From assembly GCA_023634235.1 (NCBI GenBank), contig JAMKCF010000014.1, positions 8,712,001 through 8,776,000 on the forward strand: 64,000 nucleotides of DNA. The letters run 5' to 3'. Made by a program: the position numbers and the translations under genes. The notes under the pieces are model-generated. The model made no database searches. It was not told where the DNA came from and was given only the letters and a program-made list of their open reading frames with translations. Of the stretch, positions 53,201-63,700 are shown one piece after another (positions within the stretch are counted from its first letter, which is position 1; every line of letters starts with the position of its first letter). The stretch is from Pisaster brevispinus. Its lineage: Eukaryota > Echinodermata > Asteroidea > Forcipulatida > Asteriidae.

Positions 53201-56136
53201 GCTTAAAATAACCTGGATGTACTCACAAAGTCAATGGATGCCTCAATACAATGTTGTTGTTTTTTTGGGGGGGTCACAAAAACCATCTTTGTTTTTGTCA
53301 AGGTTTTTTATTATTATACTTCTGTCCGAAAAAAACCTCTTGGCTTCAACTTAAATTTCATTTATTTATTTTTTTGTGATAACAAGTTTGACTGTTTCTA
53401 AGTCTGGCATGTGATGTCATTTTGTGAACATTTCTCCTCTCCTTAATGATGCAGGGTTGCCACGGAGCATCATGACATCTTGGACGATCAGTCCACTGAC
53501 GAGGAGACGGAGACCAAACACAAACACTTCCGCATCAAGAAAGAGAAGAAAGAAAAGAAGGCAGCTGGTGAGTAACAGCCACTCATTATCTTGACAATAA
53601 CCCTCAATCTAAGAAATTTGCCAAAACTCACAGGCTGAGTACGTGCAGCTCCTCCTTTTTTAATCAACCATTTTACATGTTAACAACTTTTAAAACATGA
53701 CCAGGGCCCAATATCTTTGAGCTGCTTAAGCACAGAAAAAAGCTAAAGCAACAACATTATGCTTACAAAAAAAAGATTACCGGCTGAAACATCATGTCAC
53801 TTGCACCATTTGTGACTAGTATTCTGCTCGATTCTGCTAAGCAGAAAATTGTTAAGCAATATTTTCTGCTTAAGCATCTCTTTGAAATTGGGCCCAGACC
53901 CCAGTTGCCTCAAGGGTTTGTCCCTTTAAACCCATAAGTGCAGAATTTTTAGTAAACAGCGCCATGAAATTAGCCTTTCCCATTATAATATGTAAATTGC
54001 ACATCGCGCATCACTCACACTACTGGATGGCGAAATGAAGGAACATCGTGCCCTTCCGTAATGGTGGTATAATGCATACGTGTTTGTACGTCTACCCAGT
54101 GCGAAACTCTATGGTGTTTGCCAACCAATACGTATGCATGAATGTAATTAGCATATTTCATGGGCAAGGCTAGTTGGGCCCAGGTCACCAGTCTACCTAA
54201 GAAACAAGTTTGACTAGTCCACAGCTCTCTTGTTGCATGCTTGGTTAGTGACTAAACCAAGCCCTGCCAACTGCCCAGACAACTTTGATGTTCCTCATTT
54301 TATCAGACATTTTGTTCTACCTACTCCAGTCTGATTTCTGATTTTTGTTGCCCTTGGGAAAAATCAACCCCAATACAACCGAGAAGAGCCTGACAAGTCT
54401 ATTAAAGCCTATACCACTTGTACCTTACATGTAGCTCAGCCGTTGTACTAAGTACTAAGGACCAACAATGTCTGTTTTAAGAAATGCCTCTTTTTCAACA
54501 AGACCTTGTGCCATATTTGTAGTCTCTTAAACTTCTTGATAAGAACTTCATGTTTTGGAAATAATCAGTTGTTATCCTGACTTTGGTTGTACAGTCCCTG
54601 ACATGGACCATCTGAACATAGTGCATTACTTCAGAAGACCATGTTTGAGGTTAATCGACGCTTACAGGCAGTCATGGAAACCAACCCATAACCATTTTGA
54701 GAGGTACACGGATGTCAGACCAAAGGGTAAGAAATAATTAATGAAAATATTGTGTCAGTGCAATTGTTGTACCGCCGAAAATAGCCTTAGCATAGCAAGC
54801 ACGTTTGAAACTGTAGTTATTATTCGCTGAAAACGAGATATGATTGCACCGTGATACAATTATACATGGAGCCTTTCCTTTGTTAAGATTACAATGCTAT
54901 TATAATTTTGAATTTTAAGTTTCTTGAAAAATTTACTACCTTACTTGATGTGTCATTTGAAAACTGGATTATGAGAATATATTGACATGTACTCTTCCAA
55001 AAGCCAACAGCCATCAAATAAAGAATAAAATGACACTGCCTTTAGAATTGTTGTTATGTATGGATTTCTGATTTGCGACTTCTTTTTGGGGGGACTATAG
55101 AAGAGAAGAAGTCCAACATTCATGAGATTGCAAACCAACGAGGAATCGTCAAGAAGACGGACGGCTGGAAGGTCAGACATATCACCTACCAGTTTCAAGA
55201 CTTGGTGAGTGGCTCGCATTTAAGGTGCTGTTCAGACTAATTAATGTTTCAAAATGTCTACCTTTTTTCGAAATTGTGGGCGGGTGATTGGAACGAAATA
55301 ACTGAAAGTTGAAACTCGTTTGACAATTTAAATAGAAAAATAAATTGTTTAAGGAGAAACGTACTCATGTCTGAGCTATCTATTTTTGTCGGTCAACCGT
55401 ATTTTGATAGCCAACCTTGGTGCCTGATGGGGAGATGGCAAAAAGTTCCTCGACTACAGAGTTGCGTGCTGGAAGCCAGGAAAAGCCATTGGAAACTCCT
55501 GAGCATTGATCTAAAATACTTGCTTCAAGTATGATACTATGTAGAGACTGGGGGGAAAAATACCATTGGACTTATTCTATAGTGCGTTTACATTGCCTGG
55601 TGGTTAAGTCACCAGACTCGGACCCTATGGCTTGTAGGTTATTTTAGTTTTGTTTTTAAACCTCACCCTTTGCGTTCTTCAACAGAGCGGTTTAGAATTG
55701 GACGTGTTTAACCAAATGAAGGATATCAAGGAAGGAATGGCAGACTGGCAGACCCCTGGGAAGGAGAGCGACACATCAAAGATTTATGAGCTCATTCAGG
55801 TAAGCACAGAAAAAGCATGCTTAAAGGCAAAGTATACATTTGGTTTCTGGAACCGTTGGATTGTCTTAATCCTATATTAATTGTATACAATAAAACTAAC
55901 CTGAGAAATTTTTATTTTGTAGCATTTTTGAGATATCGCCAGATATCTGGAGCGGTTATGTCCACGCAGGAAGAATAGTCCGTAAATGGAATACACAATC
56001 TGAGAAACGTTTCATGCAGAAACGTTTCTCAGATTGAAATTTGTTGTAATACCTTTCACTAAAATCATATTCCTTACAAGGGTTTCTCAAAATGTTATGC
56101 AATAGCTGCAGTGCTTCTTACCAAGTAAGTTTTTAG

Positions 56137-56173
<37 letters not shown>

Positions 56174-56748
56174 AAAGGTATACCCTGCCTTTTACAGTGA
56201 CAGGTTACCAGCCAAAACGCCATAAAGGGTACAGTTTTTCGACTGGTGCACCACTCATTTTTGATGTATGAAGAACTTAGTAGTAGTATTTTCTGCTAAA
56301 CATCTGTATGAAATTGGGCCCTGAGCTCCAAGTAGTGCCATATCACAGATAACAAGATAGATTATCTAGCTGTTAGTTGACTCACTGTAATAATTTATCT
56401 CGTCAAGAGATGTTTTTCTGGTGATGCACAGTTGTCTGTAAACCTCCTGAACTGTAACATCTGGGAAGTTCTGGGTCTAAAATATGAGGGAACCAAGACT
56501 CACAGACCATTCTCAAGAATTCTCACATTTGGCAAATCTCGTCCCTACCTAAAGAAGGCCACATCTAGCATATTTTTCTCTTGCTGTCTCTTCCGTAGGG
56601 CAACATCCAGAGGAGTCAGTACGTGATGGAGCATCTCGAAGAAGCCAAGACCACCATGCTGAAACTCCTTGAGCATAAACCCAAAGTGATGGCAATAATC
56701 AAGACGCATGCCAACAAGCGCCACGCTAAGAAGAAGCATAGCCCTTAA
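38003..56748 (+). CDS. SAP130: SAP130, Sin3A-associated co-repressor subunit, 17 coding exons
   Basis: SAP130 is a nuclear subunit of the Sin3/HDAC deacetylase complex; its C-terminus binds the complex. Exons: 38003-38290 (exon begins 37988), 42207-42717, 43219-43379, 43651-43862, 44802-45223, 45807-45899, 46719-46964, 48161-48229, 49018-49212, 50950-51067, 51977-52084, 52598-52819, 53455-53567, 54595-54726, 55101-55204, 55686-55799, 56599-56748. They join in one frame into 1085 residues; human SAP130 has about 1048. The body is low-complexity S/T/P/Q/A. Anchors are SHLPRGAVAAAAMSAPKS, RMNPVSIMM, SPRPSILKRR, KVKQEHE, SPRKKPRKQQHV (about 870-882) and the C-terminal domain (about 919-1085) with HYFRRPCLRLIDAYRQSWKP, HFERYTDVRPKEEKK, IHEIANQRG and LIQGNIQRSQYVM. 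The start is the first ATG of the exon after the 37987 acceptor, within NFCTD-MSSQ, like the human MSSQ. Confidence 0.95.
38773..38865 (+). repeat. Two hairpins AGCTGTTTCG...CGAAACAGCT
   Basis: 33-bp palindromes at 38773-38805 and 38833-38865, each followed by cttgtttt(c/t)gttaaag: a tandem duplication of an element's end. Confidence 0.85.
38888..39706 (+). mobile_element. Possible rolling-circle element, tandem unit 1
   Basis: An 818-bp unit that ends with palindrome gcatttgtgcacaaatgc, 7 bp and CTAG, immediately followed by a second copy. No coding capacity seen. Confidence 0.6.
39707..40655 (+). mobile_element. Possible rolling-circle element, tandem unit 2
   Basis: Second copy with about 130 bp extra before the 3' end. 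It ends with the same 18-bp palindrome (40626-40643), 8 bp and CTAG (40652-40655). Confidence 0.6.
40674..41498 (+). mobile_element. Related element with 5' hairpin and 3' hairpin-CTAG end
   Basis: 5' hairpin ggtttcggc/gccgaaacc (40674-40696) then ctttgttttcgt; 3' hairpin gtttgt/acaaac (41472-41488), 6 bp, CTAG (41495-41498). Same architecture, different sequence from the units to its left. A truncated relative starts near 53270. Confidence 0.5.
42207..42717 (+). CDS. SAP130: SAP130 coding exon 2
   Basis: Encodes a 170-residue Val-Pro-Ser-Thr-rich stretch with repeated VPST/VPSx motifs, ending QQHVFPSHLPRG. Donor gtaaga, phase 1. Confidence 0.92.
43219..43379 (+). CDS. SAP130: SAP130 coding exon 3
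   Basis: Encodes AVAAAAMSAPKSGLTTAILR, equal in layout to human AAAAAVMSSSKVTTVLR. Phase 1 in, 0 out. Confidence 0.92.
43651..43862 (+). CDS. SAP130: SAP130 coding exon 4
   Basis: Encodes RYHHPSSQVHLPAQLHMSG, then Gly/Pro-rich sequence. Acceptor ttgcag at 43650; an in-frame second acceptor (cttcccag before GTGCAC) is possible. Donor gtaaga. Confidence 0.85.
44802..45223 (+). CDS. SAP130: SAP130 coding exon 5
   Basis: Encodes VIPHSSLPQSHPQ, then a Lys/Glu-rich block with repeated EVR/EVK motifs, then HTYISQGMGLQRMSHPQVQ. Acceptor ttcttcag, donor gtaaga. Confidence 0.9.
45807..45899 (+). CDS. SAP130: SAP130 coding exon 6
   Basis: Encodes IIHSSIRTSAITVTTLSTQS, Ser/Thr-rich. Acceptor ctgacag, donor gtaagc, phases 1 and 1. 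Confidence 0.85.
46719..46964 (+). CDS. SAP130: SAP130 coding exon 7
   Basis: Encodes KVYPQQQMTHSARPSAAYVS to TMPAFYFDPMT; the FYFDP may match the FQYFLP region of human SAP130. Acceptor catcag, donor gtaagt. Confidence 0.88.
47895..48010 (+). mobile_element. tRNA-derived SINE, GGTTCGAATCCCACC family
   Basis: Carries gggttcgaatcccactcgag and the 3' body cagtgcttaacacacataag, in a SAP130 intron. Confidence 0.55.
48161..48229 (+). CDS. SAP130: SAP130 coding exon 8
   Basis: Encodes YRMYNNPSHSFPMSAAGVRS. Short exon with good acceptor (atcacag) and donor (gtaagt); the phases fit both neighbours. Confidence 0.82.
48575..48820. mobile_element. MITE, CAATTTCATAGAGCTGCTTAAGC family, copy 3
   Basis: Ends ttctgcttaaccagctctat, gacattgggc; internal ggttaccagccaaaatacca. 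Confidence 0.6.
49018..49212 (+). CDS. SAP130: SAP130 coding exon 9
   Basis: Encodes an Ala-rich stretch and VRMNPVSIMMDSRRP, like human VHLNPMQLMTVDASH. Acceptor cttag, donor gtaagt. Confidence 0.9.
49341..49534. mobile_element. MITE, CAATTTCATAGAGCTGCTTAAGC family, copy 4
   Basis: Left gggcccaatttcatagagct, right ttaagcagctctatgaaatt: near-perfect inverted ends. Confidence 0.75.
49774..49935. mobile_element. MITE, CAATTTCATAGAGCTGCTTAAGC family, copy 5
   Basis: Left gggcccaatttcatagagct, right aagctgctctatgaaattag; inverse internal order relative to copy 4. Confidence 0.75.
50244..50400 (+). mobile_element. tRNA-derived SINE, GGTTCGAATCCCACC family, best copy
   Basis: A-box-like tagtctagtggtaagaca at the head, then gggttcgaatccca, and a 3' body ending cagtgctttacacacataaa. 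Confidence 0.65.
50950..51067 (+). CDS. SAP130: SAP130 coding exon 10
   Basis: Encodes SSSPNPSASPRPSILKRRI, matching human SSPRPSILRKK. Acceptor ttaag, donor gtgagg, phase 2. Confidence 0.92.
51977..52084 (+). CDS. SAP130: SAP130 coding exon 11
   Basis: Encodes RKPVSAAQSGSQPSSPSPK and a Ser-rich end. Acceptor gtacag, donor gtcaga, phases 2 and 2; it could be skipped without a frameshift. Confidence 0.85.
52105..52275 (+). mobile_element. SINE 3' body
   Basis: gtgggttttccccggaataa through gtccttggcttcacaaccag; nearly the same body occurs at 59692-59895. Confidence 0.55.
52598..52819 (+). CDS. SAP130: SAP130 coding exon 12
   Basis: Encodes SSVKVKQEHEILHSE (an IKVKEE-like sumoylation-type motif) and SPSPRKKPRKQQHV, nearly identical to human SPRKKPRKQQHV. 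Donor gtgagt. Confidence 0.95.
52873..53092 (-). mobile_element. tRNA-Asn-like SINE, copy 5
   Basis: Full copy in a SAP130 intron with the same leader, tRNA-like segment and tail, reverse strand. Confidence 0.7.
53455..53567 (+). CDS. SAP130: SAP130 coding exon 13
   Basis: Encodes VATEHHDILDDQSTDEETE and a very Lys-rich end. Acceptor gatgcag, donor gtgagt. Confidence 0.93.
53703..53895. mobile_element. MITE, CAATTTCATAGAGCTGCTTAAGC family, copy 6
   Basis: Left gggcccaatatctttgagct, right ttaagcatctctttgaaatt. More fragments at 25190-25315, 56200-56323 and 60010-60122. Confidence 0.7.
54595..54726 (+). CDS. SAP130: SAP130 coding exon 14
   Basis: Encodes VHYFRRPCLRLIDAYRQSWK and HFERYTDVRPK, core of the conserved C-terminal domain. 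Acceptor gtacag, donor gtaaga. Confidence 0.95.
55101..55204 (+). CDS. SAP130: SAP130 coding exon 15
   Basis: Encodes EKKSNIHEIANQRGIVKK, DGWKVRHI. Acceptor actatag, donor gtgagt. Confidence 0.95.
55686..55799 (+). CDS. SAP130: SAP130 coding exon 16
   Basis: Encodes LELDVFNQMKDIKEGM to KIYELIQ. Acceptor aacag, donor gtaagc, phases 0 and 0. Confidence 0.95.
56142..56170 (+). repeat. Poly-T tract
   Basis: About 30 T in a row within the last SAP130 intron. Confidence 0.85.
56599..56748 (+). CDS. SAP130: SAP130 last coding exon
   Basis: Encodes GNIQRSQYVMEHLEEAKTTM and a Lys/His-rich end with TAA. Acceptor ccgtag. Confidence 0.95.
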   Translation, partial: GNIQRSQYVMEHLEEAKTTMLKLLEHKPKVMAIIKTHANKRHAKKKHSP

Positions 56749-57546
56749 GAGGTCCAAGACCCTGTTCTGCTTTCGGAAAAGCAAAGTCACTAACGGACTC
56801 CTTCCGTGTTTGATGGAAAGTTGTCAAAAGGACCAACACTGTGTTACATTAGAAGAAACCAAGTCACCTGCAAACAGCAACTTCGGGCCAGTCTTCGAGA
56901 AGTATATTCTACGGGGCCAATCTTACACTGCGTCTTGGGTGGCTGGTGCGTAAAGCACTCGCCCCTCACCACTGGTTCGATTCCTGGCTTGGGCCATATG
57001 TGAGTACAGTTGTGCGTTGGTTCTCTCCTATGCCACGAGGGTTATTCTCTGGTTTTCCTCTGGAAAGTGAAACACTTTCCACCATCTCTGGCTGTGCTCC
57101 GCTGACTGCCAAAGGTCCCGTTGAATGCCTGCGGCTTGAACACGTTGTAGCCGCGTCCTTCGCAATGCAGTTTCTCAGCTGCCAGTAAGGATGATTAGCC
57201 TCCCAAAATATAAATACAGTTTTCATGCAAGGCTAAGTCACTCCACAGCAACCCCCATTTATGTTTAAACAACACACGCTCCATGTAATCACTCATCCTT
57301 TTTTTCTTTTTTTTAACCGGTCAACAAAATTCAACAATTGGTAAGACATTCATCTGCTTGTCAGAGAAGTATTTAAAGATATTTATTTCCTGCGACTTGA
57401 TTTTTAGCTAAACATAAACTGAACAAAATTGTATACTACTGTAAATATCAACTGTACATAATACTGACAAAAAATCAAGCCAAAAAATCTCAGGATTTTA
57501 AACGTTGTGTCCTAAAGTATGCATGGTGTAAAGGCTCTTGTCTAAC

Positions 57547-57615
57547 CACTGCTTCAGCTTAGGCTCTGGCTTAGGCTCTGGCTTAGGCTCTGGCTTAGGC
57601 TCTGGCTTAGGGTCT
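57547..57615 (+). repeat. 12-bp tandem repeat TTAGGCTCTGGC
   Basis: About five units, followed by an inverted cctaagcc; likely part of a foldback element ending gctgaag near 57645. Confidence 0.8.
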
Positions 57616-57662
57616 CCCAAGCCTAAGCCGTCAGTCCAAGCTGAAGTAGTTGTTTACATTAC

Positions 57663-57938
57663 GGGAAAGCTCCATTAAAGAAAGAGGCTCAAATGAAACA
57701 TCCTTTTTATCTGGCAACTCACAGCTGTTATCTCCCTGTATTTCCTTTTCCAAACAGTGGACATAATTGGATCATGCACAAACCAGTAGGGCTGCTGACT
57801 ACCCCAGGCAGATTAACTGCTCATCCATTAAGTTTAATGACGCGAGTAATTCAAAGTAAACACACCTAATTGGTGAAAAAGATTAATAGTTTACGAGTTC
57901 TGTGACCAAAACTCGTAAATTCTTTAATGGAGCTTTCC
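57663..57938. mobile_element. MITE, GCTCCATTAAAG family, best copy
   Basis: Ends GGAAAGCTCCATTAAAGAA and TTCTTTAATGGAGCTTTCC are exact inverted repeats. Confidence 0.75.
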
Positions 57939-58384
57939 ATGAGAAAAGGGCCGTACATGTAAAAGTATTTTATTAAGTTTGTTTTTTCTCCTACCTTGTG
58001 TTTCAAATGTCAAACTCCATGGGAAAGCTTTGCGGTTAAGTTTAGAGAAATTTCACCACTACTTGCGTTACGCTGATCCTATATCAGAAATCTGTTTTAT
58101 TGATTGGTTTTCGTGATTCAATTACGTTTAAGTTTGTTGCCGATAGTACAAAAACTGCAACATATGTGACGCCCCACGGCAAAATTAGGTACTTCTCGAA
58201 AAACTTAAGGCAACGGAAAATGTTGTGATATCAATGTGATGTGATGTTTTAAACATTCTGTACATTGGGAAGTACTAATTAGGTGTTATCTGAAAGCTCT
58301 TATTCTGATCTGTTCAATGAGCGAGATAAACACAGTTTTGAGTTCTGGAAGGAAGTGTCTGGTTTTGGCATGGAGCGTCACATA

Positions 58385-59234
58385 TTAAAGAGGGCTACAC
58401 GGTCAAATTCAGTTTTTGCGATGCACTCATTTTCCAGTAGATATGAAAGTTGGGGGAAAAGTTTCAAGTGTCTATCCTCACGTTAAAATGGTCAAATAAA
58501 CTCTTTCAGAACGAAATTTGAAACATGACGTCATTGGATTTCAACTATAAATGGTCTGTACATTCTAAAGAGAATTTTTTGCGGCAGTCAGACAGTCTTT
58601 TTCAATGTCATTTTGATTGAACAGCATCGAAATTCAGGAATATACTATACCAGGCATGCAACTCTTCCGCGTTTCCGCGGATTTCCGCGTTTTTTAAAAA
58701 TGATCAGCGCTAAAAAAAATAAAAATCGGAGAAAAAAAAAATTAATAATAATTTTTTTTTTTGGCGATTTCTTTTTTTTAAAGCCTTATATATGCTTGGC
58801 AACAACAATGTACAACCACAATAATGTGAAATAAGCCTAGTACTCGCTAAGAATGCACCTAAGAGCATAATAAACCTCACAATTTTCTAGGGTACCATTG
58901 TGGGTCTCATGTCCCTTGGCGTTTTGGCTGCCTCGCTCCGCGCTTGCGTTGTGCCATTGAAAATTTCCTCTTTTTTTTTCATCGGGCAGTTGCATGCCTG
59001 CTATACAAAAATACTGTGCAAGCCTTTACAGACACATATTTGAAATTTGACATCAATGAATGTTTTGGGATTTTGACAAAATTTGTACTGGAAGGGTATC
59101 AAATACAATGTTATTTTACACCATTTTAATTCCAGATTAGGGACTTGATATATGTTTTTTAATTGATAGGGACTGTATCTAGCAGAAAAGGAGTTTATCA
59201 CAAAACTGAATTCGACCTCCGAGCCCCTCTTTAA
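58385..59234. mobile_element. MITE, TTAAAGAGGGGCTC family, with nested insertion
   Basis: Left ttaaagagggctacacggtc, right ccgagcccctctttaa, inverted. Interrupted by the element at 58646-59005. Confidence 0.65.
58646..59005. mobile_element. Nested foldback element, TIR TATACCAGGCATGCAACT
   Basis: Left tataccaggcatgcaact, right agttgcatgcctgctata. It sits within the MITE at 58385-59234 and so arrived later. The interior holds short palindromes around ccgcggatttccgcg. Confidence 0.65.
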
Positions 59235-59691
59235 GTCACAAAAATGTCATGGGAACCAGTCCTGTTGATGTCTGATGTCATTGTAATGCATGTAACTAAC
59301 CTACATGTAACCGTTGAAATCCCATTGTAGAGTGTCTGGTCATGAAAGTTGCACCATTCTACATCATCACGCAAAACCATTCTCGTGTGCCTGTCTCCAT
59401 GTTTTCAGACTGAAATAACCTTTCATATTTTCACCGTCGGCACACACCAACTGTTTCCACACAGAATGGTATATTATCATTGTCCCTGAAGTCCAGATTC
59501 TTTTTGCAATAGCATTTGCGCTTATCGAGGTATCCCTGTTTGGCATTCTATTTGTAGATATGCAGAAAAATAATGTGATGCGGACATTAACATGTAATCA
59601 ACATAGGTCATTTAAAATCCTTGCGGTATGCTTGAGTTTGATGGATGTGGTGCTGAAACCCCAAATAGCCCACTCTTACGGCCTTTCCCGT

Positions 59692-59895
59692 CACACATGG
59701 CAATGTTTACAAGCACTATGTGGATTGGGTTTTCAGTCCCTACATTGCGTGGGTTTTTCCCTGGAATAATGCTCTGGGGTTTTCCTCCCACATCTAAAAC
59801 TGAAACTTCCTTCCTTGTCTTCTCTCCGTTTGGGTTCTTGGCTAGTAATTGATTAAGTTCGCTTTTCTGAGAGTCCTTGGCTTCACAACCAGAAT
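59692..59895 (+). mobile_element. SINE 3' body
   Basis: Shares ggaataatgctctggggttt and agagtccttggcttcacaac with the copy at 52105-52275. Confidence 0.55.
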
Positions 59896-60656
59896 AAATA
59901 AATTAAATGAACAAAATACACTGCATGCAAAATTAAGACTTCCAGCACATGAGACTTTTCTTTTGACACTGCCCCACTACCCTGAAGAAAATAAGGTCAA
60001 CTCGGTCATTAAGCAGCTCTATGAAGTTGGGCCCTGTCTGTGGCTGGTGTACTGTTTATTTTTGCTAAGCAAAACAAGTGTTCAGCAATATTTTCTGCTT
60101 TAGGAACTCTATGAAATTGGGGCCAGGATTTTGAAGCAAGAAGGAACAGAAGTATCAACTTTGGAATAATGTCCAACTGAGTTGTGTGGAGCTCATTTCG
60201 TATTTGTATTCTGTGTGTTTTTTTGTTTGTTTGGGTTTTTTTTTTTGTGGCATTGCATCTGTTTTTCCAGTGTATTCAGACAAATGAAGTTGCCTTGGAA
60301 AGAAAAAACATATATATTATTATTATTATTTTTTTATTTGCTTGATTTAAAAAAACTTGGCTGTGTCAACATACACAAAGTTTGGCAAATTTTATCTTTT
60401 TATAGGCAGACGAAGAAAAAAAATCAGTGAGCTTTACAAATTACTAATGGCACATGTTGTTTTCTTTCCAAGCCAAACACATTTGTTTGGACAAACACGA
60501 GGATTGAACTTTTAAAGTGACTTTGTGGGGAGAAAGATGTGTATTTTGTACACCGACAAATAAAAAAGCAAATTGTATTTATAGTGTTATATAAACTGAA
60601 TGCCATTATGTGCATGTATCTATTATGTGGACGTGTAATTTTATTACTGAATACAA

Positions 60657-60662
60657 AATAAA
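60657..60662 (+). terminator. Candidate poly(A) signal of SAP130
   Basis: AATAAA followed 20-50 bp later by GT-rich and T-rich sequence (gatgtatgtttattttattt). Confidence 0.45.
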
Positions 60663-60719
60663 ACATGTACAGAGCTTTAAAGATGGTGAGGATGTATGTT
60701 TATTTTATTTTATAACACT

Positions 60720-63700
60720 CATTTTATGCTACTCCAGTAGTACCATAGGTTGCTGATGATTTCTTGCAGGATGCAGAATGACCTCCGCAAAATGCGCGTC
60801 CACCATTTCAACTATTTTGGGAGTCTATTCGTTTGTGTACATTTTGACACCCAAATAAGATAGGCAGTTTAAGTGCACTGCGCGTCATGCTAGGTTCAGT
60901 TGGAGGGTACTTTTGCAAGAGTACCATGTCTTCGTCTTCGTCTGCTGGATCTAGGGTGTGGGTAAGTCTAGGTACATCACTCCCTTGATCATGTCTTGAT
61001 CATTCCCTTTGACATATACAAAATGTGCGTTACTCGAGCAGTACCATAGGTTGCTATTGGATGTTACTTTCGCAAGAGCACCATGTAGGGTTTGCTCTTT
61101 AATTTCAGCTTCTTCTTCAGCAGCTTGTATCTAGGTTAGGGTAAGTTGTATACGTGTGTATTGTCCCTTGATCATGTAATTTCGGGTTGTGTTCTTGGTT
61201 TTATTTTCATTTTATTAACATCACATTCATAATGTTTAACGACTTGTGATAAGACTGCAAGAATGTGGGCCCGGTTTGATCGACTTCACATTTTTTGAAA
61301 TGGCATTATTTAATCTCACTATCATTATCCTACTGAATGATAATCCACCTTTCCTGCTGATCCTCGATAAATTCTTGGAGGGGTACAGCGTTGCATCTTT
61401 CAAGTATTTGTTGGTTCGAATAGATATACCTAAAAGACACCTCGGGGAGTGGTTTCGGAGGCACCCTGTTTCGTACGTTGAAAACGGCCTTTGATAAAAT
61501 GCCAAAGGTATTTGACATAAGCAGAGCTCGTTCTGTGCATCTGAGCAGTCGTCAACGTCCAAGTCAATACGCTGTATGGTGGGCGAAAGCAGACATGTGC
61601 ATTGTAGAATTTCTGCGACAGAGGTTTGTTGTCTGCTTGATTGTAATACAAACGTGTACAATGTATTTAAAAGTGCTCTTTAAGCATGTAGTGCTGTTGG
61701 TTGCCTGAAAAAATTGCATTGTGTGACATGGCCTTAATAACACCATAGTGATTTGTATTGTGACATCATACTTTGCTTAGCAATTAAGATTTGATGCACA
61801 GTTAAGATCGATCCTAGCTTTTTGTGAATTGGCTGGAATCTTTATCTTGCACATTGGGTCTCATGACCATTTGACCAATGTCAACTAGTATAACAGTCTT
61901 GTTCTCTGTATCCGTTTAGGCTGTTAGAGCATCAAGACTTTACCTACAACACTGTTCATTTATACACCCTCACTCTGTCACCATCTTTGTAATGTTCCCT
62001 ACGTGCTGTGGCAATAATCGATACTAATTCTCATCATGCCCAATGGAGACCAGACTATTCAGCTCTTCCAGCTTGAGGCCATGTCTAAACTTCAGCAGTG
62101 GCTATGGCTGGATTGCCAAAAAGTCCAATTCTTCAACGTTGTTGCAGCCAACGGCCATATCCAGAGCCGAAGTCGCTTGAAGCAGACACAGCCTCAGTTT
62201 TGAATGGAAGGAAAACAAGATGGAGGCCGGATCAAGTTTGGCGGCTACGACTGCTGCTAAATGTGTTATTAATTTATGCCCTATACTTCAATGCATGATG
62301 ACAGCCGTAGCCGTAGCCGTAGCTGTACGTGCTAATTTGGACTTGGCCAGAGCAAGTTCTGGTGCTGACTTTTCATCAATTTGCTATTTAATTCATGCAC
62401 GCATGGTCAGTTATTCACTCAAACACATGTTTTAGTTGATGTATTTTGTTGAGAGACGACAGGATAACCAAGTGTTGGTACATCATTTTAATTTTCTATT
62501 ATTTTCAACTATTTTCTCTACTTTGGTGCAGCAATTAACTAATTATCTCACTGCAAAGAATGTTCTTTTCACATTGCATAAAACCTACAGTTTCATTAAA
62601 GTACTCATTAATTGTGACGTAACTTTGCGAGTTGGCTAGAAAAACAGTGCTCCGGGGCTAGATTGGTCCAGATGAACTAGCTATACAAACCATGCAGCCT
62701 TCGAGTGACATCTAGATCCACTGTGGTTAAGTCTAGTCGATTCTAGTCAGTCACCAGAACTTGCTCATTGCTGTTTAACGATAAAGGTCAAGAGTCACAC
62801 AATATGGTGTTGACCTCAGTAATTACACGGAAATATAAAAACAAAGTACAGACACAACCATAGTTCTCCATCAACATGTATATATTTACCTTAATGGACA
62901 TATATATCCACAACAATAAACATATAATAATATGAATGATGCAATAAAGCACAGCTCCATATAAGCTACGTATATATTGATTTACAGTCATTACTTTCCA
63001 ATGGCAAGCCAGCACGGATGAAGGTCAAAGGTCATGACTTAATATCATGGCGGTGCTTACCGCAACATTCTGTTTAGAATGGAGATTTTCTGCTTTAAGA
63101 CAAGCAGTACTTTCTACACCCAGCTGAGTAAACGCTGAATTGCAATGCAGTTAACTCGCTGCTAACCCATCAAATACGCAGAATATTTTTGGCTATGGTA
63201 AGCACAATCCCTTGTTTGTGATAAGCACGATCCCTCTTTTACGGTAAGCACCATTATGCAATTTATAGCCCAGTAGCGTTTTTTTTTGGGGGGGGGTAGA
63301 ATTTGAAACCATGTGTGTGGTGGAAATACAATCGAGAGAATTTGCTGTAGCACCACAGAAGTTGTGATGTAGCAAGAAAGGACAAGTATGTAGAGCAACA
63401 CAACATTTCGATCAGCATGCTGTCTGGACAATCAGAAAACAGTCAGATCAAAGTTGTTGTACAATTGTAGTTGATACATCACATGTTCTTTGTACAAAAG
63501 TGACATATAGCTAATGCTTCGACAAACTTCTTTCGATTGAGCTTCAAATCAGTCGATCAAATGAATCCCCTGACCTTATCCAACAAAAATGGAACGAGGA
63601 AGCTACCATCTTCAATTTCAACCCATATTACGTAGATTGTGTCAAAACTCATATTGTGTGCAGACAAGCTGAAGTTCATTGACACCATCTACAAGTTGGC

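Larger units (their letters stand above)
56749..60680 (+). other. SAP130: Probable SAP130 3' UTR, rich in inserted repeats
   Basis: No coding region is supported. It includes a tRNA-like fragment (about 56940-57000), a 12-bp tandem repeat, several foldback elements (57663-57938, 58385-59234) and SINE tails. The last good poly(A) signal is AATAAA at 60657-60662 with GT/T-rich sequence after 60682; an earlier one is at 60559-60564. Confidence 0.45.

Noticed and set aside
61236..61661. A 141-residue minus-strand ORF
   Set aside because: No recognisable domain, no splice sites or codon bias; likely chance in repeat-rich DNA.
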